Counted from the stretch's first letter, positions 32,822 to 41,328 are shown. The stretch: DNA of 42,096 nt from Dehalococcoidia bacterium (GCA_022825745.1 JAJDWF010000090.1:1-42096); one strand, 5' to 3'. Numbers and translations: made by a program. The notes: generated by a model not told the origin, from the sequence alone.

Positions 32822-34567
32822 ATGCCCATACGCCAACTGCCTCCCAACGTCGCGGCGCAGATTGCCGCCGGCGAGGTTGTGGAGCGTCCTGCCTCCGTGG
32901 TCAAGGAGTTGGTGGAAAACTCGCTGGACGCCGGAGCGACGCGCGTTGCGGTATCGGTCAGCGGAGGCGGCATCGCTGAAATCCGCGTCACGGACGATGG
33001 CTGTGGCATACCCGCCGATGAACTCGCCCTGGCATTTCGCCATCACGCCACCAGCAAACTTGCCACGGCCGGCGACCTGGAAACCGTGGCTACCCTGGGG
33101 TTTCGCGGCGAGGCGCTGCCCAGCATCGCGGCGGTGGCCAGGGTCACCTGCACCACCAGAGTAGCCGACGCGGAAGGCGGCTCGCGCATCGAATTTCGCT
33201 ACGGGGAACCGGTCGGTGAGGGCCCAATCGGGTGCCCGGTGGGAACCACCGTCCAGGTCGTCGAGCTTTTCGGCAACCTGCCCGCCCGCCGCAGGTTCCT
33301 GCGCTCCGACGCCGCCGAAACCGCCCGCATCCAGGAAGTGGTGACCCGCTACGCCCTGGCCCGTCCCGATGTGCGGTTCACGTTGACGGCGGACGGACGG
33401 GAGCAGGTCAACACGCCGGGCAGCGGCAACCTGCAGGACGCCATCCTGTCGCTGTACGGCGGCGACGTGGCGGCCAGGATGCTCCCGGTATCCGGCGCGG
33501 ACGCCCACGCTTCGGTGTCCGGGTACACCAGCGCGCCCGACCTCAGCCGGCATAACCGCTCCCACATGACATTGCTGGTTAACCGGCGCTGGGTCTATCA
33601 CCGCTCGATCATGTACGCCATCGAGCAGGCTTACCAGGGCACGCTGCCCGACCGGCGCTACCCGCTGGCGGTGATCAACGTTGACCTGCCGGCGGCAGAG
33701 GTTGACGTCAACTCCCATCCAACCAAGCGCGAGGTTCGGTTCCGCAACGAGAACCGGATCTTTTCGGCGGTGCGGCGCGCCGTCAGCGACGCGCTGGTGG
33801 CCCACGCTCCCGTGCGGCAGGCGAGCCGTTCGTTCAGCGTGCCCGGGGAAGCGCCGCCGAGCGCCGGCCTGCCGCTGAACTATCGCTCCGCGCCGGCCCC
33901 GGCAATCGGGCCGGGAAGTCCTTCTACGGACGGCCTGGCGCTGCCAACCACCGAACTCACGTCGTCCGGCGGTGTACTGCGGGACGTGCTGATTGGGCTG
34001 CGAGTGGTGGGCCAGATTCGCCAGACTTACATCGTGGCGGAGGGCTCCGAGGGCATGTACCTGGTTGACCAGCACGCCGCCCACGAGCGGGTGGTGTATG
34101 ACCGGATCAGGCATAGCGGCCAATCGCGGGATAACGGGTCGCAGCCGCTGCTGGCGCCGACGCCGGTGGACTTGAACCTGGCGCAAGTTGCTACCCTGCA
34201 GGAATACGCCGATATGCTCTCCGAGTACGGGTTCCTGCTGGAACCGTTCGGGGGCGAAGCGTGGCTGGTGCGGGCGGTTCCGGCGACGCTCACCGGCCGG
34301 AGCAATCCCGACCCGGCGCTGGCGCTGACCAACCTGCTGGACGCCGTGGCCGTGGAGCAGGTGGTGATGGAACGGGAGGACGCGCTGGTCGCCACCATCG
34401 CCTGCCACGGCGCGGTGCGGGCCGGCGATACCCTGACCACGGACGAGATGGATGCGTTGCTACGCCAACTGGAAACTACCGAGAACCCGCACCACTGCCC
34501 CCACGGCCGGCCCACGGTGATCCACTTCACGGAGTACCAACTGGAGCGGGAATTTGGCCGGCGTTAG
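32822..34567 (+). CDS. mutL: DNA mismatch repair protein MutL
   Basis: 581 residues. GHKL ATPase motifs: LVENSLDAGAT, DDGCGIP, GFRGEALPSIA and TTVQVVELFGNLPARRRFL. Linker at ~340-390 is Pro/Ala-rich. The C-terminal domain has VDQHAAHERVVYD (416-427) and CPHGRP near the end, the two motifs of endonuclease-type MutL; however the last Glu of DQHA-x2-E-x4-E is Asp427. The enzyme would link mismatch recognition by MutS to strand incision. Start ATG 32822 follows the previous stop by three bases. Confidence 0.95.
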   Translation: MPIRQLPPNVAAQIAAGEVVERPASVVKELVENSLDAGATRVAVSVSGGGIAEIRVTDDGCGIPADELALAFRHHATSKLATAGDLETVATLGFRGEALPSIAAVARVTCTTRVADAEGGSRIEFRYGEPVGEGPIGCPVGTTVQVVELFGNLPARRRFLRSDAAETARIQEVVTRYALARPDVRFTLTADGREQVNTPGSGNLQDAILSLYGGDVAARMLPVSGADAHASVSGYTSAPDLSRHNRSHMTLLVNRRWVYHRSIMYAIEQAYQGTLPDRRYPLAVINVDLPAAEVDVNSHPTKREVRFRNENRIFSAVRRAVSDALVAHAPVRQASRSFSVPGEAPPSAGLPLNYRSAPAPAIGPGSPSTDGLALPTTELTSSGGVLRDVLIGLRVVGQIRQTYIVAEGSEGMYLVDQHAAHERVVYDRIRHSGQSRDNGSQPLLAPTPVDLNLAQVATLQEYADMLSEYGFLLEPFGGEAWLVRAVPATLTGRSNPDPALALTNLLDAVAVEQVVMEREDALVATIACHGAVRAGDTLTTDEMDALLRQLETTENPHHCPHGRPTVIHFTEYQLEREFGRR

Positions 34568-34584
34568 GGGCGCTCCAACGAATA

Positions 34585-34605
34585 GGGCGGGTACCAGACC
34601 CGCCC
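34585..34605. terminator. Hairpin between convergent mutL and Tat-signal gene
   Basis: GGGCGGGT (34585-34592), loop ACCAG, ACCCGCCC (34598-34605): perfect 8 bp stem in the 61-base gap between two genes that converge. It would serve both strands. No clear T-run on either side, so efficiency is uncertain. Confidence 0.55.
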
Positions 34606-34628
34606 CGGCATACGGTATGTTGGCAGCC

Positions 34629-34838
34629 TCACCGCCGGGGGTCGGTGCGCGGGTCCTGCGCCGGGTGGAACATGGAGCCAGGGCCGGGGAACTCGCTGGC
34701 GGCCTCGGCGGGCTGGGTGCGCCGGCCGAAGGGCATCAATCCGGCCACCACTGCGGCACCGGCGATGCCTATGCCGAGCACGCCCAGAAAGCGGCGGCGG
34801 GAGGTTCCGTTGTGGGCGTTTTCGATCTGCTTGGGCAC
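34629..34838 (-). CDS. Small Tat-signal protein
   Basis: 69 residues from a GTG at 34838, with GGAG about 11 bases upstream; the frame is open to 34937 but the upstream part has no start signal. Twin-arginine signal: TSRRRFLGVLGIGIAGAAVVAGLMPFG, then a short exported part of ~30 residues rich in Pro, Gly and Arg with no cysteine (PGPGSMFHPAQDPR). Function unknown; the mature part is too short for most enzymes. It is divergent from the HAD gene at 34937. Confidence 0.6.
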   Translation of the reverse strand: MPKQIENAHNGTSRRRFLGVLGIGIAGAAVVAGLMPFGRRTQPAEAASEFPGPGSMFHPAQDPRTDPRR

Positions 34839-34936
34839 GTTGGTATATTCTCCAGTTGGGGCTAGCGGTACGGGAGAAAGCGTACCAACAGGCCCTTGCG
34901 ATGTCAATGAAACAATGCGGCCGGGGAACAGGGACA

Positions 34937-35659
34937 ATGACGACGTTGGAAATGCTGACGACTCAGCGGAATATCACAACAATCACCTTTGACATGGACG
35001 ACACCCTGTGGGACTTTCAGGCGGCCATGGAGCGGGCCCTGGAACTGACGCTGGAACGCCTGCGGGTCATGGCGCCGGGAGATGCCGCGCGGAAACTCAA
35101 CGTCCAGAAGATGATGGAAATTCGAGACGAGGTTGCGTCGGAGTTGGGAGAGGGCGCAACGACGCAGGAGGAAATCCGGTACACGGCTATGGTCAAGACC
35201 GTGGAACACGTCGAATTTAGCGCCCGCGGCGCGGCTGAGGAGTTGTACCGGCTCTACTGGGAGGCGCGAGTGGCCGGAGCGAGGCCCTACGATGACGTGG
35301 CCGGCGTCCTTGAGGCGCTCCAGGGCCGTTTCCGGCTGGGCATCATCTCGAACGGTAACAACACGCCGCAGATGGTTGGCCTGGATGACGTGTTCGATTT
35401 CACGGTGTTCGCGCACGAATGCGGATTTCCCAAACCGGACCCGCGCATTTTCGAGTTTGCCTTTGCCAGGTCTGGAGACAGACCGGACAGCGTGATGCAC
35501 GTGGGCGATTCGCTGCAAAGCGACGTGCTGGGCGCTAACAACTACGGGATGCTCAGCGTGTGGCTGAACCGCGACGGTATCGCCAACGAGACCGGGATAA
35601 TGCCGCACCGGGAGATCAAGAACCTCACCGAGTTACTGACCCTACTGCGTCTGCTATGA
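34937..35659 (+). CDS. HAD superfamily hydrolase
   Basis: 240 residues from the ATG at 34937, just after GGGGAACAGGGACA; a TTG at 34856 would add an unlikely N terminus. Full HAD motif set: FDMDDTLWDF (Asp19, Asp21), cap domain at ~30-115, ISNGNNTPQM (motif II), Lys in FPKPDPRIFEFA, and HVGDSLQSDVLGANNYGM (motif IV). Similar to the YjjG/REG-2-like group of phosphatases acting on small phosphorylated metabolites; the substrate cannot be told. First gene of a plus-strand run. Confidence 0.82.
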   Translation: MTTLEMLTTQRNITTITFDMDDTLWDFQAAMERALELTLERLRVMAPGDAARKLNVQKMMEIRDEVASELGEGATTQEEIRYTAMVKTVEHVEFSARGAAEELYRLYWEARVAGARPYDDVAGVLEALQGRFRLGIISNGNNTPQMVGLDDVFDFTVFAHECGFPKPDPRIFEFAFARSGDRPDSVMHVGDSLQSDVLGANNYGMLSVWLNRDGIANETGIMPHREIKNLTELLTLLRLL

Positions 35660-35692
35660 TGTTTGCCACCTCAGTCAAGGAGCCCGTTTCCC

Positions 35693-36478
35693 ATGCAGGA
35701 GAACAGAGTCAAACGCGCGCTGCGCGAAAATCGCCTGGCGCTGGGCACATACGTGACCTTCGCCGACCCGCAGGTGGTGGAGATCATCGGGTTGGCCGGT
35801 TTCGACGCCGCGTTTATCGACATGGAGCACACCACCTTTGACCTGGGCCTGATCACGCAGATGATCGTGGCCGCGGAACTGGTGGGCGTAACGTCCATGA
35901 TCCGCATACCGGGCAACGACGAAAACCTGATCCTGCGGCTGCTGGACGCCGGCGCGCAGGGCATCATCATCCCGCACATCGATGGCCTGGAAGGGGCTAA
36001 GCGCGCCGTGGACGCGGTGCGGTATGCGCCGCTGGGACACCGGGGCGGCGCCGGCGGCACCCGCGCGGCCCGGTTCGGCACCGTAAGCTGGGACGAGCAC
36101 ACGCGCACGTCCAACGAGAACATCGTGCTGTCGGTGATGACCGAGGACGAGAAAGGCATTGGCGAAATCGGGCAGATCGCGCAGTTGCCGGGCATCGACC
36201 TGGTGTCCATCGGCCCGACGGACTTCTCCGAGTACATGGGCATCCGGGATCCGCAGAGTCCGGTGATACGGGCGCGGCTGGAGGAACTGGCGGCCGAGGT
36301 CAAGACGGCCGGCGGCGCCAAGCTGTCCATGCCGATGAACCATCCGGCGTTTCCGCTGACGGCCAAAGAGTTGCAGGACATGGGCGTGGGCTACACCCAC
36401 GTCGCGCCGCCACCCACGGCGCTGCTGCTGCGGTCGCTGCAACAGCGCATCGGGGACATCAGGGGCGAGATCGGGTAA
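35693..36478 (+). CDS. HpcH/HpaI-family aldolase/lyase
   Basis: 261 residues from the ATG at 35693 with AAGGAG ten bases upstream; the frame opens at 35663 (TTG). TIM barrel of class II pyruvate aldolases such as HpaI: GTYVTFADPQVVEIIGLAGFDAAFIDMEHTTFD, IRIPGNDENLILRLLDAGAQGIIIPHI, SVMTEDEKGIGEIGQI and SIGPTDFSEYMG (metal-binding acid residues). The enzyme would cleave or join 4-hydroxy-2-oxo acids or similar; related proteins cleave citramalyl- or malyl-CoA. Substrate unknown. It starts 33 bases after the HAD gene. Confidence 0.85.
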   Translation: MQENRVKRALRENRLALGTYVTFADPQVVEIIGLAGFDAAFIDMEHTTFDLGLITQMIVAAELVGVTSMIRIPGNDENLILRLLDAGAQGIIIPHIDGLEGAKRAVDAVRYAPLGHRGGAGGTRAARFGTVSWDEHTRTSNENIVLSVMTEDEKGIGEIGQIAQLPGIDLVSIGPTDFSEYMGIRDPQSPVIRARLEELAAEVKTAGGAKLSMPMNHPAFPLTAKELQDMGVGYTHVAPPPTALLLRSLQQRIGDIRGEIG

Positions 36479-36508
36479 AGCAGGGCGTTGCCGGCCGAAT
36501 TGCGCAGG

Positions 36509-37207
36509 ATGTCCACGGACGTAAGGCTCCGGCGGTGGGTCGCCACGCTGGCCGTCGCGGCTCTGTTAACGGCGGCTTCGGTTTCAGTCGCCTGCACGAA
36601 AACCCCGGGAGGAGTCACTTTACCTCCGACCGAATCAACCGTCATGGCAACAGAAACGCAGTCCCCGCCAACCGCGACCGCGCGCCCCGCATCAACTTCG
36701 CCGCCGCCCAGGGAGGAGTCCACAGCCACCACCGTCCCAACTCCGACGCCGACGGCACCACCCACGGCAACCCCGGCTCCTGTGCCGACCGACACGCCGC
36801 TGCCGGATGCTCCGCTGCTGCACATTGGAGACACCGTCTATACGGTTGACCTGGCGGTTACGCCGACGGAACGAGAGCAGGGATTATCGGGCCGGCCGTC
36901 GATGGACGCGGATCGCGGGATGCTGTTCGTGTACGAGAAGGACGGCCCGCGGGCCTTCTGGATGCCGAACATGCACTTTCCGCTGGACATGGTGTGGATC
37001 CGGGCGGACTGTATAGTGGCCGGGGTAACGGCGGACGTGCCAAATCCGCCGCTGGACACGCCCCGGGACCAGTTGCAGTTGTATCCGTCGGCAGGCTTGG
37101 TGCGTTTTATCCTGGAACTGAACGCGGGGCAGGCCGCGATGCACGGGATTGAGGCCGGCGATAAAGTGGAGTTCGGCGGCGAAATCGTAGGTCAGTGGGG
37201 TTGCTGA
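36509..37207 (+). CDS. DUF192 protein, probably membrane-anchored lipoprotein
   Basis: 232 residues from the ATG at 36509 (a TTG at 36488 is possible). N terminus STDVRLRRWVATLAVAALLTAASVSVAC is a signal peptide ending in a Cys, perhaps a lipobox. Residues ~30-105 are a Thr/Pro/Ala-rich linker, likely a surface spacer. The DUF192 domain at ~110-232 has TPTEREQGLSGRPSMDADRGMLFVYEK, FWMPNMHFPLDMVWI and GIEAGDKVEF near the end. DUF192 has no settled function. The gene starts 30 bases after the aldolase. Confidence 0.85.
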   Translation: MSTDVRLRRWVATLAVAALLTAASVSVACTKTPGGVTLPPTESTVMATETQSPPTATARPASTSPPPREESTATTVPTPTPTAPPTATPAPVPTDTPLPDAPLLHIGDTVYTVDLAVTPTEREQGLSGRPSMDADRGMLFVYEKDGPRAFWMPNMHFPLDMVWIRADCIVAGVTADVPNPPLDTPRDQLQLYPSAGLVRFILELNAGQAAMHGIEAGDKVEFGGEIVGQWGC

Positions 37208-37243
37208 CAACCTATCAAGACGCAAAACAAGGATGAATCATCA

Positions 37244-38185
37244 ATGGAAATACTAGTATCCGGTTCCCTGGCCATCGACCGCATCATGACGTTCCCCGGG
37301 CGTTTCGGCGACCACATCGTGCCCGAACGGGTGCACCAGATCAACCTGAGCTTCACGGTGGACGGGTTCAACGCCTACTTCGGCGGTACGGCGGGCAACA
37401 TCGCGTACTCGCTGGCGATGCTGGGGCAGACCCCCCGGCTCATCGCGGCCATCGGCAACGATTACCGGGACTACTTCACCCGGCTGGACGCCAACGGCAT
37501 CCCTACGGGCGATATCAAGATCGTCGAGGAGGAGGCCACCGCGTCCGCGTTCATCGTGACCGACCTGGCGGACAACCAGATTACCGGATTCAACCCCGGA
37601 GCGATGAAGCAACCGGCGGGATTCGACTTCAGCCAACTTGACCCCGCGGACGCCATCAACATCGTGAGTCCCGGCAACCTGACCGATATGTCCAACTTCA
37701 CAGCCGATGGCAAGAAAGCCGGCGTGTACACCATTTTCGACCCCGGCCAGTCGCTGCCGGCGTGGGACGCCGAGGGCCTGACCGAGTGCATCCGCAACAG
37801 CGACCTCCTGGTGGCCAACGATTACGAAATGGCGCTGATCTCGGAGCGCACCGGCATAGACAAGGGCGGACTGATGCAGTTGACCGATGCCCTGGTCACC
37901 ACGCTGGGCGAGCAGGGGACGCGGATCACCACCGCAGAGGGCGAGGTCCTGGTGCCGTGCGTGCCCACCGAGAACGTGGTGGACCCCACGGGCGCCGGCG
38001 ACGCCTTTCGGGGTGGCCTGATCCTGGGGCTGATCCGCAAGGAGGGGCTGGAGCGCGCCGCGCAGATCGGCTCGGCGTGCGCCCATTTCGTCATCCAGCA
38101 GCGGGGAACCCAGGAGTACCGCTACACGATGGACGAACTGGAGGCTGTGGTGGAGCGGGCCTACGGCGGTCAGCCATCGCATTGA
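37244..38185 (+). CDS. PfkB-family carbohydrate/nucleoside kinase
   Basis: 313 residues, AAGGA ten bases upstream of the ATG. Ribokinase-like fold: GGTAGNIAYSLAMLG near residue 47, and the phosphate-binding DPTGAGDAFRGG with Asp247 and catalytic Asp253. SGSLAIDRIMTFPGRF at the N terminus resembles adenosine kinase-type members of PfkB (e.g. mycobacterial AdoK) as well as some sugar kinases. It would transfer the gamma-phosphate of ATP to a hydroxyl of a sugar or nucleoside. No sugar transporter is nearby, so the substrate is open. Confidence 0.87.
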   Translation: MEILVSGSLAIDRIMTFPGRFGDHIVPERVHQINLSFTVDGFNAYFGGTAGNIAYSLAMLGQTPRLIAAIGNDYRDYFTRLDANGIPTGDIKIVEEEATASAFIVTDLADNQITGFNPGAMKQPAGFDFSQLDPADAINIVSPGNLTDMSNFTADGKKAGVYTIFDPGQSLPAWDAEGLTECIRNSDLLVANDYEMALISERTGIDKGGLMQLTDALVTTLGEQGTRITTAEGEVLVPCVPTENVVDPTGAGDAFRGGLILGLIRKEGLERAAQIGSACAHFVIQQRGTQEYRYTMDELEAVVERAYGGQPSH

Positions 38186-38250
38186 CGAACCGGGCGGGCT
38201 GCGCTAGGCTTTTCCGCAGTCCAGCACCCGCAAATTTCGGAGCGTTTTGT

Positions 38251-38805
38251 ATGACTCAACAAGCCCCTCCCACCGCGCTGACGCCGGAAGTGCAGGCCAT
38301 GATCGGCGTCAGCGGGGATATCGTAGAATCCTGGGGTGTGGTGGACGGCGAGTACATGCGCCGGTTCACCCAGGCCCTGATGGACCCCGACCCGCGCTAC
38401 TGGGACGATGATTTCGCCAAGTCAACGCGCTACGGCGAGTTGATCGCGCCGCCGATTATGGTCAGCTACCTGGCCAGCCGGATCCGGCCGGACATGGACG
38501 ACCCCATCACGGCGGCGTTCGAGGAGAACCCGGAGTCCGACGGCATCGGTTCCGTGGCCCGCCCCGGCGAACTGCCGCCCGTGCCTACCAACCTGGTGCG
38601 GGTGCTCAACGCGGGCAACGAAATCGAGGTGTACGCCTACCCCAGCATCGGGGACACGATATTTTTCCAGAACAGCTATTCCGACATTCGGGAGCGGCTG
38701 GGCCGCGACGGCACGCCGTTCCTGATCATCACCCGGGAAACGCGCTACTGGAACCAGGACGACGTGACGCTGTGCATCACCCGTGCGTCCACCATCCGCC
38801 GCTGA
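38251..38805 (+). CDS. MaoC-like hot-dog protein, N-terminal-half type
   Basis: 184 residues from the ATG at 38251 with GGAG upstream; the frame is open through pfkB but that is overlap. Hot-dog fold resembling the FAS1/MaoC N-terminal dehydratase half: an N-terminal segment with YMRRFTQALMDPDPRYWDDDFAKSTRYGELIAPPIM, and VYAYPSIGDTIFFQNSYSDIRERLGRDGTPFLIITRETRYWNQDDVTLCI. The second hot-dog gene next door suggests a heterodimeric hydratase for an enoyl-CoA. Substrate unknown. Confidence 0.72.
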   Translation: MTQQAPPTALTPEVQAMIGVSGDIVESWGVVDGEYMRRFTQALMDPDPRYWDDDFAKSTRYGELIAPPIMVSYLASRIRPDMDDPITAAFEENPESDGIGSVARPGELPPVPTNLVRVLNAGNEIEVYAYPSIGDTIFFQNSYSDIRERLGRDGTPFLIITRETRYWNQDDVTLCITRASTIRR

Positions 38806-38875
38806 CACCCGCAACGTCATTCGCTGACCTTCAACCCTCAATCCCCGACCTTCAACCGTCATTCCAGCCCCTCAC

Positions 38876-38903
38876 CGTCATTCCCGCGAAAGCGGGAACC
38901 CAG
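38876..38903. repeat. Dispersed palindromic repeat, copy 3
   Basis: CGTC-ATTCCC-GCGAAAGC-GGGAAC-CCAG, one mismatch (T to C) from copy 2. It lies in the 109-base gap before the second hot-dog gene and runs into its ribosome binding site (CAGGAG). Two further CGTCATTC copies (about 38815 and 38857) lie just upstream, so the gap is repeat-rich. Confidence 0.75.
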
Positions 38904-38914
38904 GAGTCTTGACG

Positions 38915-39475
38915 ATGACCACAATGCTTGACGACCTCCTCAACATGGAACCGGAGGAGATCTGGCGGCGCAACGAGCGGCCCGACGCCGACGGGCTGCG
39001 CGACAAAGGCCAGATCTACTACGAGGACGTGAACGAGGGCGACGAACTGCCCAAGTACATCTACAAACCGACGCCCACGCACCTTTTCCGGTGGAGCGCG
39101 GCCATCGAGAACTTCCACCGGATCCATTACGATCTGGACTTCGGCCTGAACCACGACCGCAACCCCAGCATCCTGGTGCATGGTTCGTGGAAGCAGAGCG
39201 TGGTGCCCCAGTACCTGAAGGACTGGACGCTGCCCAACGGCTGGCCGTGGAAGGCGCGCTTTGAACACCGCGCCATGCTGGTTCCCGGAGACATCCTGAT
39301 CATGTGGGGCCGGGTGACCAGCAAGTACGAAAAGAGCCAAATGGGTTTCATCGAGCTGGAAATCGGCATGAAGACCCAGGACGGCATCGAGAGCATGCCC
39401 GGCACGGCGACGGTGGTGCTGCCGCTGAAAGACGGCCCGCCGATTCCATATCCCTTCGTACCGCCGGCCGACTAA
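38915..39475 (+). CDS. MaoC-like hot-dog protein
   Basis: 186 residues from the ATG at 38915; CAGGAG eight bases upstream. A hot-dog segment with YKPTPTHLFRWSAAIENFHRIHYDLDF (the Asp/His hydratase-like motif region), LVHGSWKQSVVPQYLKDWTLP and RFEHRAMLVPGDILIMWGRVTSKYEK matches MaoC-type hydratases. Likely paired with the preceding hot-dog gene as two halves of one enoyl-CoA hydratase. The substrate is not determinable. Confidence 0.75.
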   Translation: MTTMLDDLLNMEPEEIWRRNERPDADGLRDKGQIYYEDVNEGDELPKYIYKPTPTHLFRWSAAIENFHRIHYDLDFGLNHDRNPSILVHGSWKQSVVPQYLKDWTLPNGWPWKARFEHRAMLVPGDILIMWGRVTSKYEKSQMGFIELEIGMKTQDGIESMPGTATVVLPLKDGPPIPYPFVPPAD

Positions 39476-39490
39476 TGGGAGTTTGAAACA

Positions 39491-39760
39491 ATGGCACGAT
39501 TCATCGCCGTCCACAACATACCGGGCATCACGGAGGAGGACTTCCGCAGCAAGCTCGATGCCGTAAAAAAATGGCGTCCGGACCGGCGGACCACAATCCT
39601 CAAGGTGTACGGGGATCTGGAAAACGGCAAGCTGATCTCCGAATGCGAGGCCGTGGAACAGTCGCACTTTGAGGACTGGCTGAACATGGTGGGCTGGCCG
39701 GCGGAGTCAATCAACAAGGTGGACATAGTCTGCCAGGTGGGGAGTTTCTGGAAGCTGTAG
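39491..39760 (+). CDS. Small conserved-looking protein of unknown function
   Basis: 89 residues; GGGAG nine bases upstream of the ATG, so it is very probably real. It begins MARFIAVHNIPGITEEDFRSKL, a ferredoxin-like (DUF4242/DUF3303-style) beta-alpha-beta start, with two Cys and no clear catalytic motif. It starts 15 bases after the second hot-dog gene, so it is cotranscribed with it. I cannot assign a function. Confidence 0.6.
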   Translation: MARFIAVHNIPGITEEDFRSKLDAVKKWRPDRRTTILKVYGDLENGKLISECEAVEQSHFEDWLNMVGWPAESINKVDIVCQVGSFWKL

Positions 39761-39778
39761 CCGGCCCGCAACGGCAAT

Positions 39779-39821
39779 CGAACCGGGGCGATCCACCAGA
39801 AGTGGATGTCGCCCCGGTTCG
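39779..39821. terminator. Strong bidirectional hairpin terminator
   Basis: CGAACCGGGGCGA (39779-39791) is the exact reverse complement of TCGCCCCGGTTCG (39809-39821): a 13 bp perfect stem. Inside it TCCAC (39792-39796) pairs with GTGGA (39802-39806). It lies between the end of the plus-strand run (39760) and the end of the minus-strand run (39847), so it should stop both. No T-run is present. Confidence 0.7.
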
Positions 39822-39846
39822 CTGTGTGGACGGTTCGGTCGGGGAA

Positions 39847-40821
39847 TCAGCTGCCCAAAAACCAGCCGGGGCCGGGGGTTGGCCCGTCGCCGTCATACAC
39901 ACTCTGCCCATAGGCCGCCACCGCCGCGCCTGACGCCAGCGTCACCGATGACGCGAAAAGCCAGACCAGAACCAGCAGCACCGATGCCAGCGGGCCATAC
40001 ACCAGGTGGGACGGGGCGAGGTAGGTGATAAAGATCGCGACGCCAATGTTGACCATCTGCAAGGCGATGCCGGCCACGCCGGCTCCGATGGCAGCCCAAC
40101 GCCAGCGCACCGGGCGTTCCGGTACGTACCGGTAAACGATCAGGAAAGCCGTTCCGGCCAGTAGTCCGGCGATCAGGTTGGACCACCAGCCCCGAGCGGC
40201 GGATGATATCAGCGTGTCGCTCCAACCGGTCAGGTCCAGTTGCCGCAGCACCCAGGGAGCCACGTCCTGGGATATCAGGTAGGTGAAAACGCTGGACAGC
40301 AGCAACACGATAGCGGTGGCGCTCATCAACAGATACTGACGTGTCTTGCCGAAGATTCCCACCTGGGCCGGCGCAATGCCCCACATCCGGTTGACGACGA
40401 CGCCCACTGACCCGAACAGCTTGTACGATCCCCAGATCAAGCCCAGCAGCGCGAACAGGCCGGTGATGCCTACGATGGCGGAGTCCCCGGCGGCCAGCAG
40501 TCCGCCCAGGTCGATGCTGGACGGCAGCAGCCGGGATGACCATGACTCGAACCAGCCCAGCGACAACTCCGGCCCCAAGGCCAGCCCCAGGAATTGCAGG
40601 AGGGCGACGGAGACCGGGATCAACGCCACCATGCCGTAGTAGGCGACGCCGGCGATCAGCTGTTGCGCGTCGTTCCGGGTTACGGCGGCCAGGGTGGCCA
40701 GGATAACCCGCACCGGACGCCACCGGGCCGCCGCCGCTTCCAGTCGCCGGTTGAGCCGCAGCAGCCATGAAATGCCGCTGACCCAGTCGGAGACCTTCTC
40801 GGAAGCCCGGTCCAGGATCAT
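39847..40821 (-). CDS. YihY/UPF0761 family membrane protein
   Basis: 324 residues from the ATG at 40821, which overlaps the lepB stop by four bases (ATGA). About six membrane helices. Typical segments: AGVAYYGMVALIPVSVALLQFLG, GLIWGSYKLFGSVGVVVNRMWG, and FLIVYRYVPERPVRWRWAAIGAGVAG before the last helices with YLAPSHLVYGPLASVLLVLVWLFASS. The family (RBN/YihY) was once named ribonuclease BN but this is a membrane protein, and its role is unknown. Confidence 0.9.
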   Translation of the reverse strand: MILDRASEKVSDWVSGISWLLRLNRRLEAAAARWRPVRVILATLAAVTRNDAQQLIAGVAYYGMVALIPVSVALLQFLGLALGPELSLGWFESWSSRLLPSSIDLGGLLAAGDSAIVGITGLFALLGLIWGSYKLFGSVGVVVNRMWGIAPAQVGIFGKTRQYLLMSATAIVLLLSSVFTYLISQDVAPWVLRQLDLTGWSDTLISSAARGWWSNLIAGLLAGTAFLIVYRYVPERPVRWRWAAIGAGVAGIALQMVNIGVAIFITYLAPSHLVYGPLASVLLVLVWLFASSVTLASGAAVAAYGQSVYDGDGPTPGPGWFLGS

Positions 40822-41321
40822 TGTTTCCGCTCTCGGATCGATGGGACATGCCGGCGAGGCCAGCGAAACCACACCCGGCCGACGATCGCTTGCGACGACA
40901 CCGGCCCGTAGCGACGGCTATCGTTGCTGTCCGCCCGATTGTCGCCCAGCAGGAAATATTCGTCGTCGTCGCACAACCAGGGAGGCGAAGTTTGTCGCTC
41001 ACTAGGCGTTTCTGAGCGGTAGGGCTCCGGCAGGGGAGCGTCATCTATCAGGACGGCGCCGTAGTCATCAAAGGCCACAAACTCGCCCGGCAGTCCGACC
41101 ACTCGCTTTACCCAGAACGAACCGCCCGCAGCCGGGGACATCGCCACTACGACCGCGCCCCGTTCAAACCCGCCGGGCGTCCATGATCCGGGCAGTACGT
41201 GCAGCAGGTCGCCAGGCAGCAGACCCGGCCTCATGCTGTCGCCGTAAACGCGGAAGTGGGACCGGAAGAGGAAAGCAGGCGCGCTCACAACGAACCCGGC
41301 GGCAGACCGGAACAGACTCAT
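40818..41321 (-). CDS. lepB: Signal peptidase I
   Basis: 167 residues from the ATG at 41321; the frame is open to 41450 but that part overlaps pheA. Serine-lysine protease: nucleophile Ser29 in YGDSMRPGLLPGD, general base Lys72 in WVKRVVGLPGE, and the C-terminal GDNRADSNDSRRYGP box. Only one short hydrophobic segment (residues ~8-20) is before Ser29, so it is a compact S26 form of type I signal peptidase. It cleaves signal peptides on the outer membrane face of the cytoplasmic membrane. It follows pheA by 7 bases. Confidence 0.88.
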   Translation of the reverse strand: MSLFRSAAGFVVSAPAFLFRSHFRVYGDSMRPGLLPGDLLHVLPGSWTPGGFERGAVVVAMSPAAGGSFWVKRVVGLPGEFVAFDDYGAVLIDDAPLPEPYRSETPSERQTSPPWLCDDDEYFLLGDNRADSNDSRRYGPVSSQAIVGRVWFRWPRRHVPSIRERKQ

Positions 41322-41328
41322 ACGGTCG

